The notes under the pieces are model-generated. The model did not search any database and was not told where the DNA came from. It saw only the letters and a list, made by a program, of their open reading frames with translations. 64,000 bases of DNA from Gibbsiella quercinecans (GTDB lineage: Bacteria > Pseudomonadota > Gammaproteobacteria > Enterobacterales > Enterobacteriaceae), in assembly GCF_002291425.1 (NCBI RefSeq), contig NZ_CP014136.1:5470925-5534924 (forward strand), given 5' to 3'. Numbering within the stretch: the stretch's first letter is position 1; the number at the start of each line of letters is the position of its first letter. Shown here piece after piece: positions 18,891 through 28,693 of the stretch. Both the position numbers and the translations under genes were made by a program.

Positions 18891-21191
18891 ATGAAATTCA
18901 AACCGGCAATTAAACCCTACACCGGCGCAGCCGGCGGCTGGGGTTCGTTAGAAGCCACCACCCGCTACGTGCTGGACAGCAAGCAGGCGCTGAAAAACCT
19001 GCGCAACCTGATGCGCGTTAACAAAGTGCGCGGCTTCGACTGCCCGGGCTGCGCCTGGGGCGACGACAACCACAGCACCTTCAGCTTTTGTGAAAACGGC
19101 GCCAAGGCCGTCAGTTGGGAAGCCACGCGCAATGCGGTGGATCCAGCGTTTTTTGCCGCCCATACCGTCAGCAGCCTGCGCCAGCAAAGCGACTACTTTC
19201 TGGAGTATCAAGGCCGCGTAACCCACCCAATGCGTTACGACGCCGCCAGCGATCGCTACCTGCCCATCAGTTGGCCGGATGCGCTGGCGCTGATCGCCGA
19301 ACACATCCGCCAGATGGACAACCCTAACCAGATTGAGCTGTACACTTCTGGGCGCGCCAGTAATGAAGCCTCTTATTTGTACCAACTGTTTGGCCGCATG
19401 CTCGGCACCAGCAACTTTCCTGATTGCTCGAATATGTGCCACGAAGCCAGCGGCGTGGGGCTAAAACAAAGTATCGGCGTGGGTAAAGGCACCATCCGCA
19501 TGGATGATTTTACGCAAGCAGACGCCGTTTTCGTCTTCGGCCAGAACCCAGGCACTAACCACCCGCGCATGCTGCACAGTTTGAAAGATGCGGCCCGGCG
19601 CGGCGCGCGTATCGTCAGTTTCAATACCCTGCGTGAGCGCGGGCTGGAGCGCTTTGCCGATCCGCAAAGCCCCATTCAGATGCTAACGCCGATCTCCTCG
19701 CCCATCAGTTCCGCCTACTTTCAGCCTAAGCTGGGCGGCGATATGGCCGCAGTGCGCGGTATGGTCAAAGCATTGCTGGAAACCCATCGCCAGCGGCTGG
19801 CGCAGGGCGAGCCGCCACTGTTCGATCTGGCGTTTATTGAGCAGCACTGCACGGGCGTTGAGGACTATCTGGCGCAGGTAGACGCCACCTCCTGGGCACA
19901 AATCATCCAACAATCCGGCCTGAGTGAGGCGCAACTGCGCCAGGCGGCGCAGATTTATCAAAGCGCTGAACGCGTGATCTGCACCTGGGCCATGGGCGTG
20001 ACCCAACACAAACACTCGGTGGCGACGGTGCGTGAAATCACCAATCTGCAACTGCTGTTCGGCCAATTAGGCAAGCCGGGCGCCGGCCTGTGCCCAGTGC
20101 GTGGGCACAGCAATGTGCAGGGCAACCGCACCATGGGGATTGACGAGAAAGCGCCGCCGGCGCTGCTCGACAGCCTGGAAAAGCATTTTCACTTCACTGC
20201 GCGCCGTGAACACGGCCACAATACCGTAGAAGCGATCGAGGCCATGCTGCGGGGCGAGGTCAAAGTGTTGATTGCGTTGGGTGGCAATTTAGCCGCGGCA
20301 GCGCCGGATACCGACCGCACCGCCAGCGCCCTGCGCAACTGCGATTTAACCGTGCATATCAGCACCAAGCTCAACCGCAGCCATCTGATCACCGGCAAAA
20401 AAGATGCCCTGATCCTGCCGACGCTGGGGCGCACCGAACGCGATATCCAGGCCAGCGGCCCACAGTTTATTACGGTGGAAGACTCCTTCAGCATGGTGCA
20501 CGCCTCGGAAGGCGTGAGCAAGCCATTGGCGGAAACGCAGTGGTCTGAAACCGCCATTGTCTGCGGCATTGCCGATGCTGTGCTGGGCAAGCGCTATCTC
20601 GACTGGCCGGCGCTGGCGGAGGACTACGCGCAGATCCGCAACCTCATTGAAGCAACCCTTCCCGGTTTTCAAGACTTTAACCAGCGCTGCGAACAACCCG
20701 GCGGCTTTTACCTTGGCAACGCCGCCGCCGAGCTGCGTTTCGCCACGCCAAGCGACAAGGCCGAGTTCAGCGCCGCCGAGCTGCCGGCAACGCTGTTCCC
20801 GCAACCGGCGCCGTTCACCTTGCAAACCCTGCGCTCGCACGATCAGTACAACACCACCATCTATGGCCTGGACGATCGCTACCGTGGCGTGTACGGCCAG
20901 CGCGAAGTGCTGTTTATCAACCCTGAAGATCTGGCCGCGTTGGGCATGCAAGACGGCGACGAGGTAGAAATCGAAACGCTATGGAACGATGGGATCACGC
21001 GGAAAGTCCAGGGGTTCAAACTGGTGAGTTATGACATCCCACGCGGCAACCTGGCGGCCTATTACCCGGAAACCAACCCGCTGGTACCGCTGGCCAGCTT
21101 TGGCGACGGCACCGGTACGCCAACTTCCAAATCCATTCCGGTGGCGATCCGCCGCTGCGCTGTGGCACCGCAAACCTTTCGGATCGCCTGA
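18891..21191 (+). CDS. ydeP: YdeP-type molybdopterin oxidoreductase (FdhF-like)
   Basis: A 766-residue cytoplasmic molybdopterin-guanine-dinucleotide oxidoreductase matching E. coli YdeP (759) throughout. An N-terminal GFDCPGCAWG motif replaces the four-cysteine Fe-S cluster of true formate dehydrogenases. The Cys near residue 183 (SNMCHEASGVGL) lies where FdhF has selenocysteine. GHSNVQGNRT and the C-terminal cofactor domain (RSHDQYNTTIYG) are intact. In E. coli ydeP is induced by EvgA and supports acid resistance; the substrate is unknown. It is monocistronic, with a strong terminator behind it. The symbol denotes family resemblance, not proven orthology. Confidence 0.85.
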   Translation: MKFKPAIKPYTGAAGGWGSLEATTRYVLDSKQALKNLRNLMRVNKVRGFDCPGCAWGDDNHSTFSFCENGAKAVSWEATRNAVDPAFFAAHTVSSLRQQSDYFLEYQGRVTHPMRYDAASDRYLPISWPDALALIAEHIRQMDNPNQIELYTSGRASNEASYLYQLFGRMLGTSNFPDCSNMCHEASGVGLKQSIGVGKGTIRMDDFTQADAVFVFGQNPGTNHPRMLHSLKDAARRGARIVSFNTLRERGLERFADPQSPIQMLTPISSPISSAYFQPKLGGDMAAVRGMVKALLETHRQRLAQGEPPLFDLAFIEQHCTGVEDYLAQVDATSWAQIIQQSGLSEAQLRQAAQIYQSAERVICTWAMGVTQHKHSVATVREITNLQLLFGQLGKPGAGLCPVRGHSNVQGNRTMGIDEKAPPALLDSLEKHFHFTARREHGHNTVEAIEAMLRGEVKVLIALGGNLAAAAPDTDRTASALRNCDLTVHISTKLNRSHLITGKKDALILPTLGRTERDIQASGPQFITVEDSFSMVHASEGVSKPLAETQWSETAIVCGIADAVLGKRYLDWPALAEDYAQIRNLIEATLPGFQDFNQRCEQPGGFYLGNAAAELRFATPSDKAEFSAAELPATLFPQPAPFTLQTLRSHDQYNTTIYGLDDRYRGVYGQREVLFINPEDLAALGMQDGDEVEIETLWNDGITRKVQGFKLVSYDIPRGNLAAYYPETNPLVPLASFGDGTGTPTSKSIPVAIRRCAVAPQTFRIA

Positions 21192-21221
21192 AAATCCGCC
21201 CGCGGTATGCGCCCCTTTGCT

Positions 21222-21245
21222 CCCGGCCTTGACGGCCGGGTTTTT
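21222..21245 (+). terminator. Terminator of the ydeP-like gene
   Basis: A perfect 7-bp stem (CCCGGCC / GGCCGGG) with a TTGAC loop is followed directly by five T residues, 31 bases after the stop codon. Confidence 0.88.
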
Positions 21246-21387
21246 ACCGGCAATGCCCCGCCCGCCAATGCGGTAAAATGATGCGCAGCAACGGGAAAAC
21301 CGTGACGTTACGCTTGCCCGCAGCGGGTGATTAGCGTAAAACTGTCTGCCGCAAATCATGCTACCCATAACCCATTCACTGGACGAT

Positions 21388-23322
21388 ATGTTTCAAGACA
21401 ACCCGCTGCTGGCGCAGCTTAAACAGCAACTTCACTCTCAGACCCCGCGCGTCGAAGGCGTGGTGAAAGGTACTGAGAAAGGTTTTGGCTTTCTTGAGGT
21501 CGATGGCCAGAAAAGCTATTTCATCCCACCGCCGTACATGAAGAAAGTCATGCACGGGGATCGTATCGTTGCCACCTTGCATACCGAAAAAGACCGTGAG
21601 ATTGCCGAGCCGGAAACGCTGGTTGAACCGTTCCTGTCGCGCTTTGTCGGCCGGGTGCAGAAAAAAGACGATCGGCTGTCTATCGTGCCGGATCATCCGT
21701 TGTTGAAAGACGCGATTCAGTGCCGCCCTGCGCGCGATCTGGCGCATAACTTCCAGGCCGGCGATTGGGCGGTGGCGCAAATGCGCCGTCATCCGTTAAA
21801 AGGCGATCGTGGCTTTTACGCAGACCTGACCCAGTTCATCACGACCGGTGACGATCACTTCGCGCCGTGGTGGGTTACGCTGGCGCGCCATAATCTGGAA
21901 AAAGAAGCGCCGGAAATGGTCAGCATGCAAACGCCGGATGCCAGCCTGCCGCGTGAAGATCTGACCGCACTGGAGTTCGTCACCATCGACAGCGCCAGCA
22001 CCGAAGATATGGATGACGCGCTGTTCGTGCAGGAAAACGCCGACGGCTCGCTGCAGTTGACGGTCGCCATTGCCGATCCAACGGCATACGTCGCCGAAGG
22101 CAGCCAACTGGATGATATCGCTCGCCAGCGCGCATTCACCAACTACCTGCCGGGCTTTAACATCCCGATGCTGCCGCGCGATCTGTCTGACGATCTGTGC
22201 TCGCTGCGCGCCAACGAACACCGCACGGTGCTGGCTTGCAGCGTCACCATCGGCGCTGACGGCGCGCTGGGCAGCGATATTCGCTTCTTCGCCGCAGAAA
22301 TCGAATCCAAAGCCAAACTGGCGTATGAAGACGTTTCCGACTGGCTGGAAGGCACTGCCGGCTGGCAGCCGCCAAGCGACGCCATCGCGCGCCAAATCAC
22401 CCTGCTCAAACGCGTGAGCGATGCCCGCAGCGCCTGGCGCACCCAACACGCGCTGGTGTTTAAGGATCGCCCGGATTACCGCTTTGTGCTGGGCGAAAAA
22501 GGCGAAGTGCTGGATATCATTACCGAACACCGCCGCACGGCCAACCGCATCGTGGAAGAGTGCATGATCGCCGCCAACGTCTGCGCTGCCATCGTGCTGC
22601 GCGATCGGCTGGGCTTTGGCATCTATAACATACACAGCGGCTTTGATCCGGCGCTGGTTGAGCAGGCGGTTGCCGTTCTGCAGGCCAACGGCGTTGAAGC
22701 CGAGGCGGAAAAGCTGCTGACGCTGGATGGCTTCTGCGAACTGCGCCGCCACCTGGATGCATTACCGACTTCGTTCCTCGACAGCCGCATTCGCCGTTTC
22801 CAGACCTTTGCAGAAATCAGCACCACGCCAGGGCCGCACTTTGGCCTGGGCCTGGAAGCCTACGCCACCTGGACGTCGCCGATCCGCAAATACGGCGACA
22901 TGGTGAACCACCGCTTGCTGAAGGCAATTATCAGCGAGCAGGCGGCTGAAAAACCGCAGGAGGAAGTCACGGTGCAGTTGGCGGAACGCCGCCGCCTGAA
23001 CCGCATGGCGGAGCGCGATGTCGGCGACTGGCTGTATGCGCGCTTCCTGCAAGACAAGGCCGGTACGGATACCCGCTTCAATGCGGAGATCATCGACGTA
23101 ACCCGCGGCGGCCTGCGCGTGCGCCTGGTGGGCAACGGCGCCGTTGCCTTTATCCCGGCGCCGTTTATCCACTCGGTGCGTGACGAGCTGGTATGCAGCC
23201 AGGATACCGGTACCGTGCAGGTGAAAGGTGAAGAGGTGTATCGCCAGGGCGATGCGCTGCAAGTCACCATCGCCGAAGTGCGCATGGAAAACCGCAGCGT
23301 GATTGCCCGGCCGGCTGCCTGA
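21388..23322 (+). CDS. rnb: Exoribonuclease II (RNase II)
   Basis: A 644-residue processive 3'-5' exoribonuclease of the RNB family, identical in length to E. coli RNase II. It has N-terminal cold-shock domains ([17 protein letters not shown] at about 29-45), the RNB catalytic core with the metal-binding aspartates in [13 protein letters not shown] (about 199-211), and a C-terminal S1 domain ([11 protein letters not shown]). The start is the ATG at 21388; an upstream ATG at 21358 adds ten residues not found in the family. Confidence 0.98.
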   Translation: MFQDNPLLAQLKQQLHSQTPRVEGVVKGTEKGFGFLEVDGQKSYFIPPPYMKKVMHGDRIVATLHTEKDREIAEPETLVEPFLSRFVGRVQKKDDRLSIVPDHPLLKDAIQCRPARDLAHNFQAGDWAVAQMRRHPLKGDRGFYADLTQFITTGDDHFAPWWVTLARHNLEKEAPEMVSMQTPDASLPREDLTALEFVTIDSASTEDMDDALFVQENADGSLQLTVAIADPTAYVAEGSQLDDIARQRAFTNYLPGFNIPMLPRDLSDDLCSLRANEHRTVLACSVTIGADGALGSDIRFFAAEIESKAKLAYEDVSDWLEGTAGWQPPSDAIARQITLLKRVSDARSAWRTQHALVFKDRPDYRFVLGEKGEVLDIITEHRRTANRIVEECMIAANVCAAIVLRDRLGFGIYNIHSGFDPALVEQAVAVLQANGVEAEAEKLLTLDGFCELRRHLDALPTSFLDSRIRRFQTFAEISTTPGPHFGLGLEAYATWTSPIRKYGDMVNHRLLKAIISEQAAEKPQEEVTVQLAERRRLNRMAERDVGDWLYARFLQDKAGTDTRFNAEIIDVTRGGLRVRLVGNGAVAFIPAPFIHSVRDELVCSQDTGTVQVKGEEVYRQGDALQVTIAEVRMENRSVIARPAA

Positions 23323-23346
23323 TTAGCCGCCGTAGCGTTGACATAA

Positions 23347-23370
23347 GGCGATGCTTGGCATCGCCTTTTT
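23347..23370 (+). terminator. Terminator of rnb
   Basis: A perfect 8-bp stem (GGCGATGC / GCATCGCC) with a TTG loop and five following T residues. Confidence 0.92.
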
Positions 23371-23546
23371 CTTGGCCGCAATAACCGATTGCCGGCACAC
23401 ACCATCTTGTTTTTACAATTAACCCTACCGCGCTCACACTTCTTATTCATCCGGCTTCTTTTTGTACACAAAACTCCTATTTTTAACCTGTTAGCCACCT
23501 CTCGAAAATAATTATTTTACCTCTGTATACCAAGGAGTCGTTGACT

Positions 23547-25613
23547 ATGAAAAACGTCAAGTCCGGGATTATCTGGCTGGTAGTGGCGTTCGTCGGTGCA
23601 TTTGCCTTCGCGATGCTGGCCCTAAGCCGGGGTGAGCATGTTAACGCGGTCTGGCTGGTCGTGGCCGCAGTGGCCTGCTATAGCATCGCCTACCGTTTCT
23701 ATAGCCTGTTTATCGCTAAAAAAGTATTCGAGTTGGACGATCGTCGGCTAACGCCGGCGGAACGGCATAACGATGGCCTGGATTATGTACCGACCAACAA
23801 ATGGGTGCTGTTCGGCCACCACTTTGCAGCCATCGCCGGAGCCGGGCCGCTGGTCGGCCCGATTTTGGCTGCGCAAATGGGCTTCCTGCCCGGGACGATC
23901 TGGATCCTGGTCGGCGTGATGATGGCCGGGGCGGTACAGGACTTTTTGATCCTGTTTATCTCAACCCGCCGCGACGGCCGTTCGCTGGGGGAAATGGCCA
24001 AACAGGAACTGGGCGCCTTTGCCGGCGTAGTGACCATGCTTGGGGCGCTAGGCGTGATGATCATAATCCTGTCTGCGTTGGCGCTGGTGGTGGTTAAGGC
24101 GCTGGCCGATAGCCCGTGGGGGCTGTTCACCATCGCGGCCACCATTCCCATCGCGCTGTTTATGGGGATTTACATGCGTTTTATCCGCCCGGGTAAAATC
24201 GCGGAAGTCTCCGTCATCGGCTTTGTATTGATGATGCTGGCGATCGTGTATGGCGGCAACGTGGCGCAACACCCTTACTGGGGGCCTTTCTTCACGCTGC
24301 ACGGCACCACCCTGACCTGGGTGCTGGTGATTTACGGCTTTGTCGCTTCGGTGCTACCGGTGTGGCTGCTGCTGGCGCCGCGCGACTATCTGTCGACCTT
24401 CCTGAAAATTGGCGTCATCGTTGGGCTGGCGATTGGGATTGTATTCGCCATGCCGGAATTGAAAATGCCGGCGGTGTCGCGCTTTATCGATGGCAGCGGC
24501 CCGGTGTTCTCAGGCGCCTTGTTCCCCTTCCTGTTCATCACCATCGCCTGCGGCGCGATCTCGGGCTTTCACGCACTGGTTTCCAGCGGCACAACGCCAA
24601 AGCTAGTGGAACGCGAAAGCCACATCCGTTTTATCGGGTATGGCGCGATGCTGATGGAATCGTTTGTCGCCATTATGGCGCTGATCTGCGCTTCCGTGCT
24701 TGAGCCGGGCGTCTATTTCGCCATGAACTCGCCGGCGGCACTGATCGGCACCACGGTGGAAAGCGCCTCGCAGGTGATTAACAGCTGGGGCTTTACCATC
24801 ACGCCGGAAACCCTGGCGATGATCGCCAAAGACGTGGGTGAGAATTCGGTGCTTTCCCGCGCCGGCGGCGCCCCTACCTTTGCCGTCGGCATGGCCTACA
24901 TCATCAGCGAAATCTTCAATAGCCGGGCGATGATGGCCTTTTGGTACCATTTCGCCATCCTGTTCGAAGCGCTGTTCATCCTCACCGCCGTTGATGCCGG
25001 CACCCGCGCCTGCCGTTTCATGGTGCAGGATCTGGTTGGCGTTGCCGTGCCGAGCCTGGCCAACAGCCGTTCATGGTTCGGCAACCTGGCGGGCACCACC
25101 GTTGCGGTAGCCGGCTGGGGCTTCTTTGTCTATCAGGGGGTGGTGGATCCGCTGGGCGGCATCAACACGCTGTGGCCGCTTTTCGGCATCGGTAACCAGA
25201 TGCTGGCGGCGATGGCGTTGATCCTCGGCACGGTGGTGCTGTTTAAAATGAAAAAACAGCGCTATGCCTGGGTGACCATTTTGCCAACCCTTTGGCTGTT
25301 CATCACCTCAATGACCGCCGGCTGGCAGAAAATCTTCCACGAGAAGCCCAGCATCGGCTTCCTGGCGCAGGCGAACAAATTCGCCGCCGGCATTGAGCAA
25401 GGCGTGGTCATCGCACCGGCGAAAACACTGCGGGATATGGAAACCATCGTATTCAGCAACCAGGTTAACGCCGCGCTTTGCGCTTTCTTTATGTTGGTGG
25501 CGGTCACCATGCTGGTTTCGGCGTTCCTGGCTATCCGCCGGGCGCTTCGCACCGATGCGCCGACGGTACATGAGTCGGAGATCGTCCTGCGGGAAAGCGC
25601 CAGCCGCAGCTAA
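23547..25613 (+). CDS. CstA-family pyruvate/peptide transporter
   Basis: A 688-residue inner-membrane protein of the CstA/BtsT family with many membrane spans. Family signatures include FGHHFAAIAGAGPLVGPILA, APRDYLSTFLKIG, ISGFHALVSSGTTPK and VDPLGGINTLWPLFGI. E. coli CstA (701) and BtsT (716) take up pyruvate, and CstA was first linked to peptide use in carbon starvation. It resembles both and could be a third paralogue, so no symbol is given. The ATG at 23547 has AAGGAG nine bases upstream. In E. coli different genes (the gmr region) occupy the rnb-osmB interval. Confidence 0.88.
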   Translation: MKNVKSGIIWLVVAFVGAFAFAMLALSRGEHVNAVWLVVAAVACYSIAYRFYSLFIAKKVFELDDRRLTPAERHNDGLDYVPTNKWVLFGHHFAAIAGAGPLVGPILAAQMGFLPGTIWILVGVMMAGAVQDFLILFISTRRDGRSLGEMAKQELGAFAGVVTMLGALGVMIIILSALALVVVKALADSPWGLFTIAATIPIALFMGIYMRFIRPGKIAEVSVIGFVLMMLAIVYGGNVAQHPYWGPFFTLHGTTLTWVLVIYGFVASVLPVWLLLAPRDYLSTFLKIGVIVGLAIGIVFAMPELKMPAVSRFIDGSGPVFSGALFPFLFITIACGAISGFHALVSSGTTPKLVERESHIRFIGYGAMLMESFVAIMALICASVLEPGVYFAMNSPAALIGTTVESASQVINSWGFTITPETLAMIAKDVGENSVLSRAGGAPTFAVGMAYIISEIFNSRAMMAFWYHFAILFEALFILTAVDAGTRACRFMVQDLVGVAVPSLANSRSWFGNLAGTTVAVAGWGFFVYQGVVDPLGGINTLWPLFGIGNQMLAAMALILGTVVLFKMKKQRYAWVTILPTLWLFITSMTAGWQKIFHEKPSIGFLAQANKFAAGIEQGVVIAPAKTLRDMETIVFSNQVNAALCAFFMLVAVTMLVSAFLAIRRALRTDAPTVHESEIVLRESASRS

Positions 25614-25626
25614 CCGCAGCGCGCCA

Positions 25627-25652
25627 TTCTGCCGCCTTACCGGGCGGCAGAA
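25627..25652. terminator. Bidirectional terminator between the CstA-family gene and fsa
   Basis: A perfect 10-bp stem (TTCTGCCGCC / GGCGGCAGAA) with a 6-base loop between two convergent genes. The flanks lack a long T-run. Confidence 0.7.
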
Positions 25653-25664
25653 TAAACCGCATGA

Positions 25665-26330
25665 TTAACTCAGTACCATAGAGCCGAAGGCGCCCTGCCA
25701 ATCCTGTTCAAATTTCTCCACCGCCGCCTGCACTGCAGGCGCGGCCAAAAACTGTTCCGCGACATCCACCGGCAACGTGATCGCCTCACAGCCCGCCAGC
25801 AGGCAGGCCAGTGCCTGGCGCGGCGTTTTGAAGCTGGCGGCCAGCACTTTGGCGTGCGGCGCGTGCAGTTTCAGCAGTTGTTGCAGTTCGCTCACCATCG
25901 CGATGCCGTCGCCCCCCTGCGCATCCAGGCGGTTAACGTAGGGCGCCACATACTCGGCACCGGCCAGCGCCGCCAGCAGACCCTGCCCGGCACCGTATAC
26001 GGCAGTGCCGAGAGTCGGGATCGCCATCGCCTTCAGCTTCTTCATTGCCGCCAGCCCTTCGGCGGTGGCGGGAATTTTCACCACCAGGCCGGGCACCCGC
26101 TGGTTCAACAACATGGCTTCCGCGACGATGCGCTCCGCATCGTTGGCCATCACCTGCGCAAACAGTTTGCCGGTGCCGCCCAGCGCATCGCGCAGCGCCG
26201 GTAAAACCTCCCAGACAGGTTTCCCTTCCCTGGCCAGGATGCTGGGGTTAGTGGTAACGCCGTGCAACGGCAGTATCCGTGCCAGCCGCTTAACGGAAAT
26301 AACATCGGCGGTATCAAGGTAAAGCTCCAT
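25665..26330 (-). CDS. fsa: Fructose-6-phosphate aldolase
   Basis: A 221-residue class I aldolase of the small transaldolase subfamily. It splits fructose 6-phosphate into dihydroxyacetone and glyceraldehyde 3-phosphate. The Schiff-base lysine is Lys85 in [10 protein letters not shown], and the substrate-site motifs TTNPS (26-30) and AASFKTPRQ are conserved with E. coli FsaA and FsaB. The start is the ATG at 26330 after GCAGGAG; the frame continues 42 codons upstream without family resemblance. I cannot separate FsaA from FsaB by eye. Confidence 0.93.
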   Translation of the reverse strand: MELYLDTADVISVKRLARILPLHGVTTNPSILAREGKPVWEVLPALRDALGGTGKLFAQVMANDAERIVAEAMLLNQRVPGLVVKIPATAEGLAAMKKLKAMAIPTLGTAVYGAGQGLLAALAGAEYVAPYVNRLDAQGGDGIAMVSELQQLLKLHAPHAKVLAASFKTPRQALACLLAGCEAITLPVDVAEQFLAAPAVQAAVEKFEQDWQGAFGSMVLS

Positions 26331-26622
26331 ATCAACTCCTGCATCTGTGATAAGCCCATCTGTCTTACCGGCCATCATAAAGTAAAAGCGCATGCACCGT
26401 TTGATACAAACCAATAAAACGCGGTTCAGGCACCGGCAGGCGCGCATTCCCGCCAAATATAGGATTATTTACCTATACCGGCCGGTATTGTTATTTATAC
26501 TGATTTTGGCGGCAATAACAGCCAGCACGCCTGCGATGTGAAATATGACGGGCATACCGGTAAGGCAGCTATACTTATTACTCAAGGCACTTCCATATAG
26601 TCCTTGCTAAGGAGAAGTCATT

Positions 26623-26835
26623 ATGATGAATAAACGTTTTGCCACCGCCGCAGTGGCCATTACTCTGGCAATGTCACTCACGGCCTGTTCCAACATGTCT
26701 AAACGCGATCGCAATACGGCGATCGGTGCGGGCGCAGGCGCCATTGGCGGCGCGGTATTAACCGATGGCAGTGCGCTTGGCACACTCGGCGGGGCTGCCG
26801 TTGGCGGGATTATCGGCCACCAGGTAGGTAAATAA
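26623..26835 (+). CDS. osmB: Osmotically inducible lipoprotein OsmB
   Basis: A 70-residue outer-membrane lipoprotein. A signal peptide ends at the lipobox SLTAC (lipidated Cys22), then SKRDRNTAIGAGAGAIGGAV and a glycine-zipper region end in GGIIGHQVGK, nearly identical to E. coli OsmB (72). A second Met follows the first, and either could start translation; AAGGAGAAG precedes both. OsmB is induced by high osmolarity, RpoS and Rcs in E. coli. Confidence 0.95.
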   Translation: MMNKRFATAAVAITLAMSLTACSNMSKRDRNTAIGAGAGAIGGAVLTDGSALGTLGGAAVGGIIGHQVGK

Positions 26836-27000
26836 TATTATAAATTGCCAGATACCTCTGCCAGCAGGCGAGCAAAAGCCTTAGCGCTTTGACGTATTAA
26901 CGAAAATAATTTCAGGTCTGTTCTCTTTTGTCTGTGGCGTTTTCTTGCATCAATAACCGCACCACAACATACCATGCCGCCCTGCGGCATGGTTTACACT

Positions 27001-27327
27001 TCAGCCGCCGGCCAGCTTGACCTTCATGCCTTTGGCTTCCAGCAGTTGCTTGAGAAGATCGCGTTTATCTCCCTGGATCTCAATCACACCGTCTTTCACC
27101 GCGCCACCGCAACCGCATTTTTTCTTTAGCTCCGCAGCCAGTTTACTCAGCGCGGCATCGTCCTGATCGATACCGCTGATCAGGCAGACCCCTTTGCCCT
27201 TGCGGCCGCTGGTTTGGCGCTGAATACGCACAATGCCGTCCCCTTTGGGGCGTTGCGGCGCCGCCTTGGGTTGGTTAACCCGCCCAACATCGGTGGAATA
27301 AACCAGGCGGCTATTACTGTCGTTCAT
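27001..27327 (-). CDS. yciH: YciH, SUI1/eIF1-like translation factor
   Basis: A 108-residue protein of the SUI1 (eIF1) family, the same length as in E. coli. The domain core runs from VRIQRQTSGRKGKGVCLISG through LKKKCGCGGAVKDGVIEIQG to the C-terminus. It has been implicated in start-codon fidelity and stress-related translation control in E. coli. It is the last gene of a pyrF-yciH pair with a 10-base gap. Confidence 0.95.
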   Translation of the reverse strand: MNDSNSRLVYSTDVGRVNQPKAAPQRPKGDGIVRIQRQTSGRKGKGVCLISGIDQDDAALSKLAAELKKKCGCGGAVKDGVIEIQGDKRDLLKQLLEAKGMKVKLAGG

Positions 27328-27337
27328 CGTTAACTCC

Positions 27338-28066
27338 TTACGCCAGGGAGGCGCGAATCGCTTTCAGCGTGGCCGCCGGATCGGCCGATTGCGTGATGGG
27401 CCGCCCAATCACCATATAATCCACGCCGGCGGCCTGAGCCTGCACCGGCGTCATAATGCGGCGCTGGTCGCCCGCGGCGCTGCCTTCCGGACGAATGCCC
27501 GGCGTCACCAGTTGGAACTGCCGGCCACAAGCCTGCTTCAGGCGTTCGGCTTCGTGGGCCGAACAAACCACCCCATCCAGCCCGCAATCATGCGTCAGGC
27601 GCGCCAGACGCTCTGCATGTTCTGCCGGGCTGGCATCGATACCAATCGCCCGCAGATCTTCCGCCGCCATGCTGGTGAGCACGGTAACGGCGATCAGCAA
27701 CGGCGCATCGGCACCAAACGGCTGCAAGGCTTCTTTGGCCGCCGCCATCATGCGCGCGCCACCGCTGGCGTGCACATTAACCATCCACACGCCCAACTCG
27801 GCCGCAGCGGCAACCGCGTGCGCGGTGGTATTCGGAATATCGTGGAACTTCAGATCGAGGAAAACCTCAAAGCCGCGCGCCTGCAACTCTTGCACGAACT
27901 GCGGCCCGAACAGGGTGAACATCTCTTTGCCCACTTTGAGCCGGCAGTCTTGAGGATCAATACGGTCGACAAAGGCCAATGCCGCACCCTTGTCTGCATA
28001 ATCCAGTGCCACAACGATCGGTGATGAGTTCAAGTCATTGTTGTTCTTGTTATTTCCAGACTTCAT
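27338..28066 (-). CDS. pyrF: Orotidine 5'-phosphate decarboxylase
   Basis: A 242-residue enzyme that makes UMP, the last step of pyrimidine biosynthesis. The catalytic segment [12 protein letters not shown] carries the Asp-Lys-Asp network, and ALDY (N-terminal), TPGIRP and DYMVIGRP bind orotidine phosphate. The start is placed at the ATG at 28066, preceded by an AGAAGG-rich sequence; an ATG at 28093 would add 9 residues and cannot be excluded. The Asn-rich N-terminal stretch (NNKNNN) is unusual but precedes the conserved core. Followed by yciH. Confidence 0.96.
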   Translation of the reverse strand: MKSGNNKNNNDLNSSPIVVALDYADKGAALAFVDRIDPQDCRLKVGKEMFTLFGPQFVQELQARGFEVFLDLKFHDIPNTTAHAVAAAAELGVWMVNVHASGGARMMAAAKEALQPFGADAPLLIAVTVLTSMAAEDLRAIGIDASPAEHAERLARLTHDCGLDGVVCSAHEAERLKQACGRQFQLVTPGIRPEGSAAGDQRRIMTPVQAQAAGVDYMVIGRPITQSADPAATLKAIRASLA

Positions 28067-28319
28067 TTCTTCTACCTTCTGTAAAATGGACATAGTTACG
28101 TCATTACCTGTAAAACCGACCGCCGCATTCTACATGCCAGCGGCGTGAAATCCCAGCCGCAGCGTTGCCAGGCCGCCGTTGGCGGCATTTCTGTTCAGCC
28201 CGCGGCCCAAGAAGTGAGGCCGCGAAAAATGACAGTTAGATTAAATTTTTATTACATACTGGACAGTTTGGTGCAGCTGGCATAGCTTGAGGTAACCCTA
28301 CTGCAATAAAGGCTGCAAA

Positions 28320-28571
28320 ATGAGCGAGATATCAACACTTACCATTAAAATCCCTCTGGAACTGAAGGACAAAATCAAGGCAGTGGCCCTTGAGCAGCAG
28401 CTTTCTCTGAGCGCACTGGTGTGCGAACGCCTGGAAGCCAGCTTTGCGGCGCCAGCGGTTCACCACAGCGAAGTGGATAACCAAAGCACCGAGGAAACGC
28501 CTGAACAACCACTGACGCCGAAAGAACTGAAGAAATTGCGCCAGCTGTTAAAAAACAGCAAGAAGAAATAA
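28320..28571 (+). CDS. Small ribbon-helix-helix-like protein, unknown
   Basis: An 83-residue protein. The first 40 residues (STLTIKIPLELKDKIKAVAL, then EQQLSLSALVCERLEAS) fit a ribbon-helix-helix DNA-binding fold: a beta strand with alternating polar residues and two helices. The rest is acidic and then Lys-rich (PKELKKLRQLLKNSKKK). No toxin partner is adjacent. It lies on the opposite strand between pyrF and lapB, which are neighbours in E. coli, so it is an insertion relative to that order. Function unknown; a transcriptional regulator is the best guess. Confidence 0.65.
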   Translation: MSEISTLTIKIPLELKDKIKAVALEQQLSLSALVCERLEASFAAPAVHHSEVDNQSTEETPEQPLTPKELKKLRQLLKNSKKK

Positions 28572-28598
28572 GCCAAACGCTATAACCGCCTCCTGCTT

Positions 28599-28641
28599 CA
28601 CGTTGCCGGTGTGTTGGCCCCGCCTACACACCGGCAACGTG
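28599..28641. repeat. 15-bp perfect inverted repeat between convergent genes
   Basis: CACGTTGCCGGTGTG (28599-28613) and its exact reverse complement (28627-28641) enclose a 13-base interior. It is placed where a bidirectional terminator is needed for the small RHH-like gene and lapB, but neither strand shows a T-run. Confidence 0.7.
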
Positions 28642-28693
28642 TGCTGCCAACGCCACACCTGCCGCAGCAGTTAACCGCACAACCCTCTGTATT

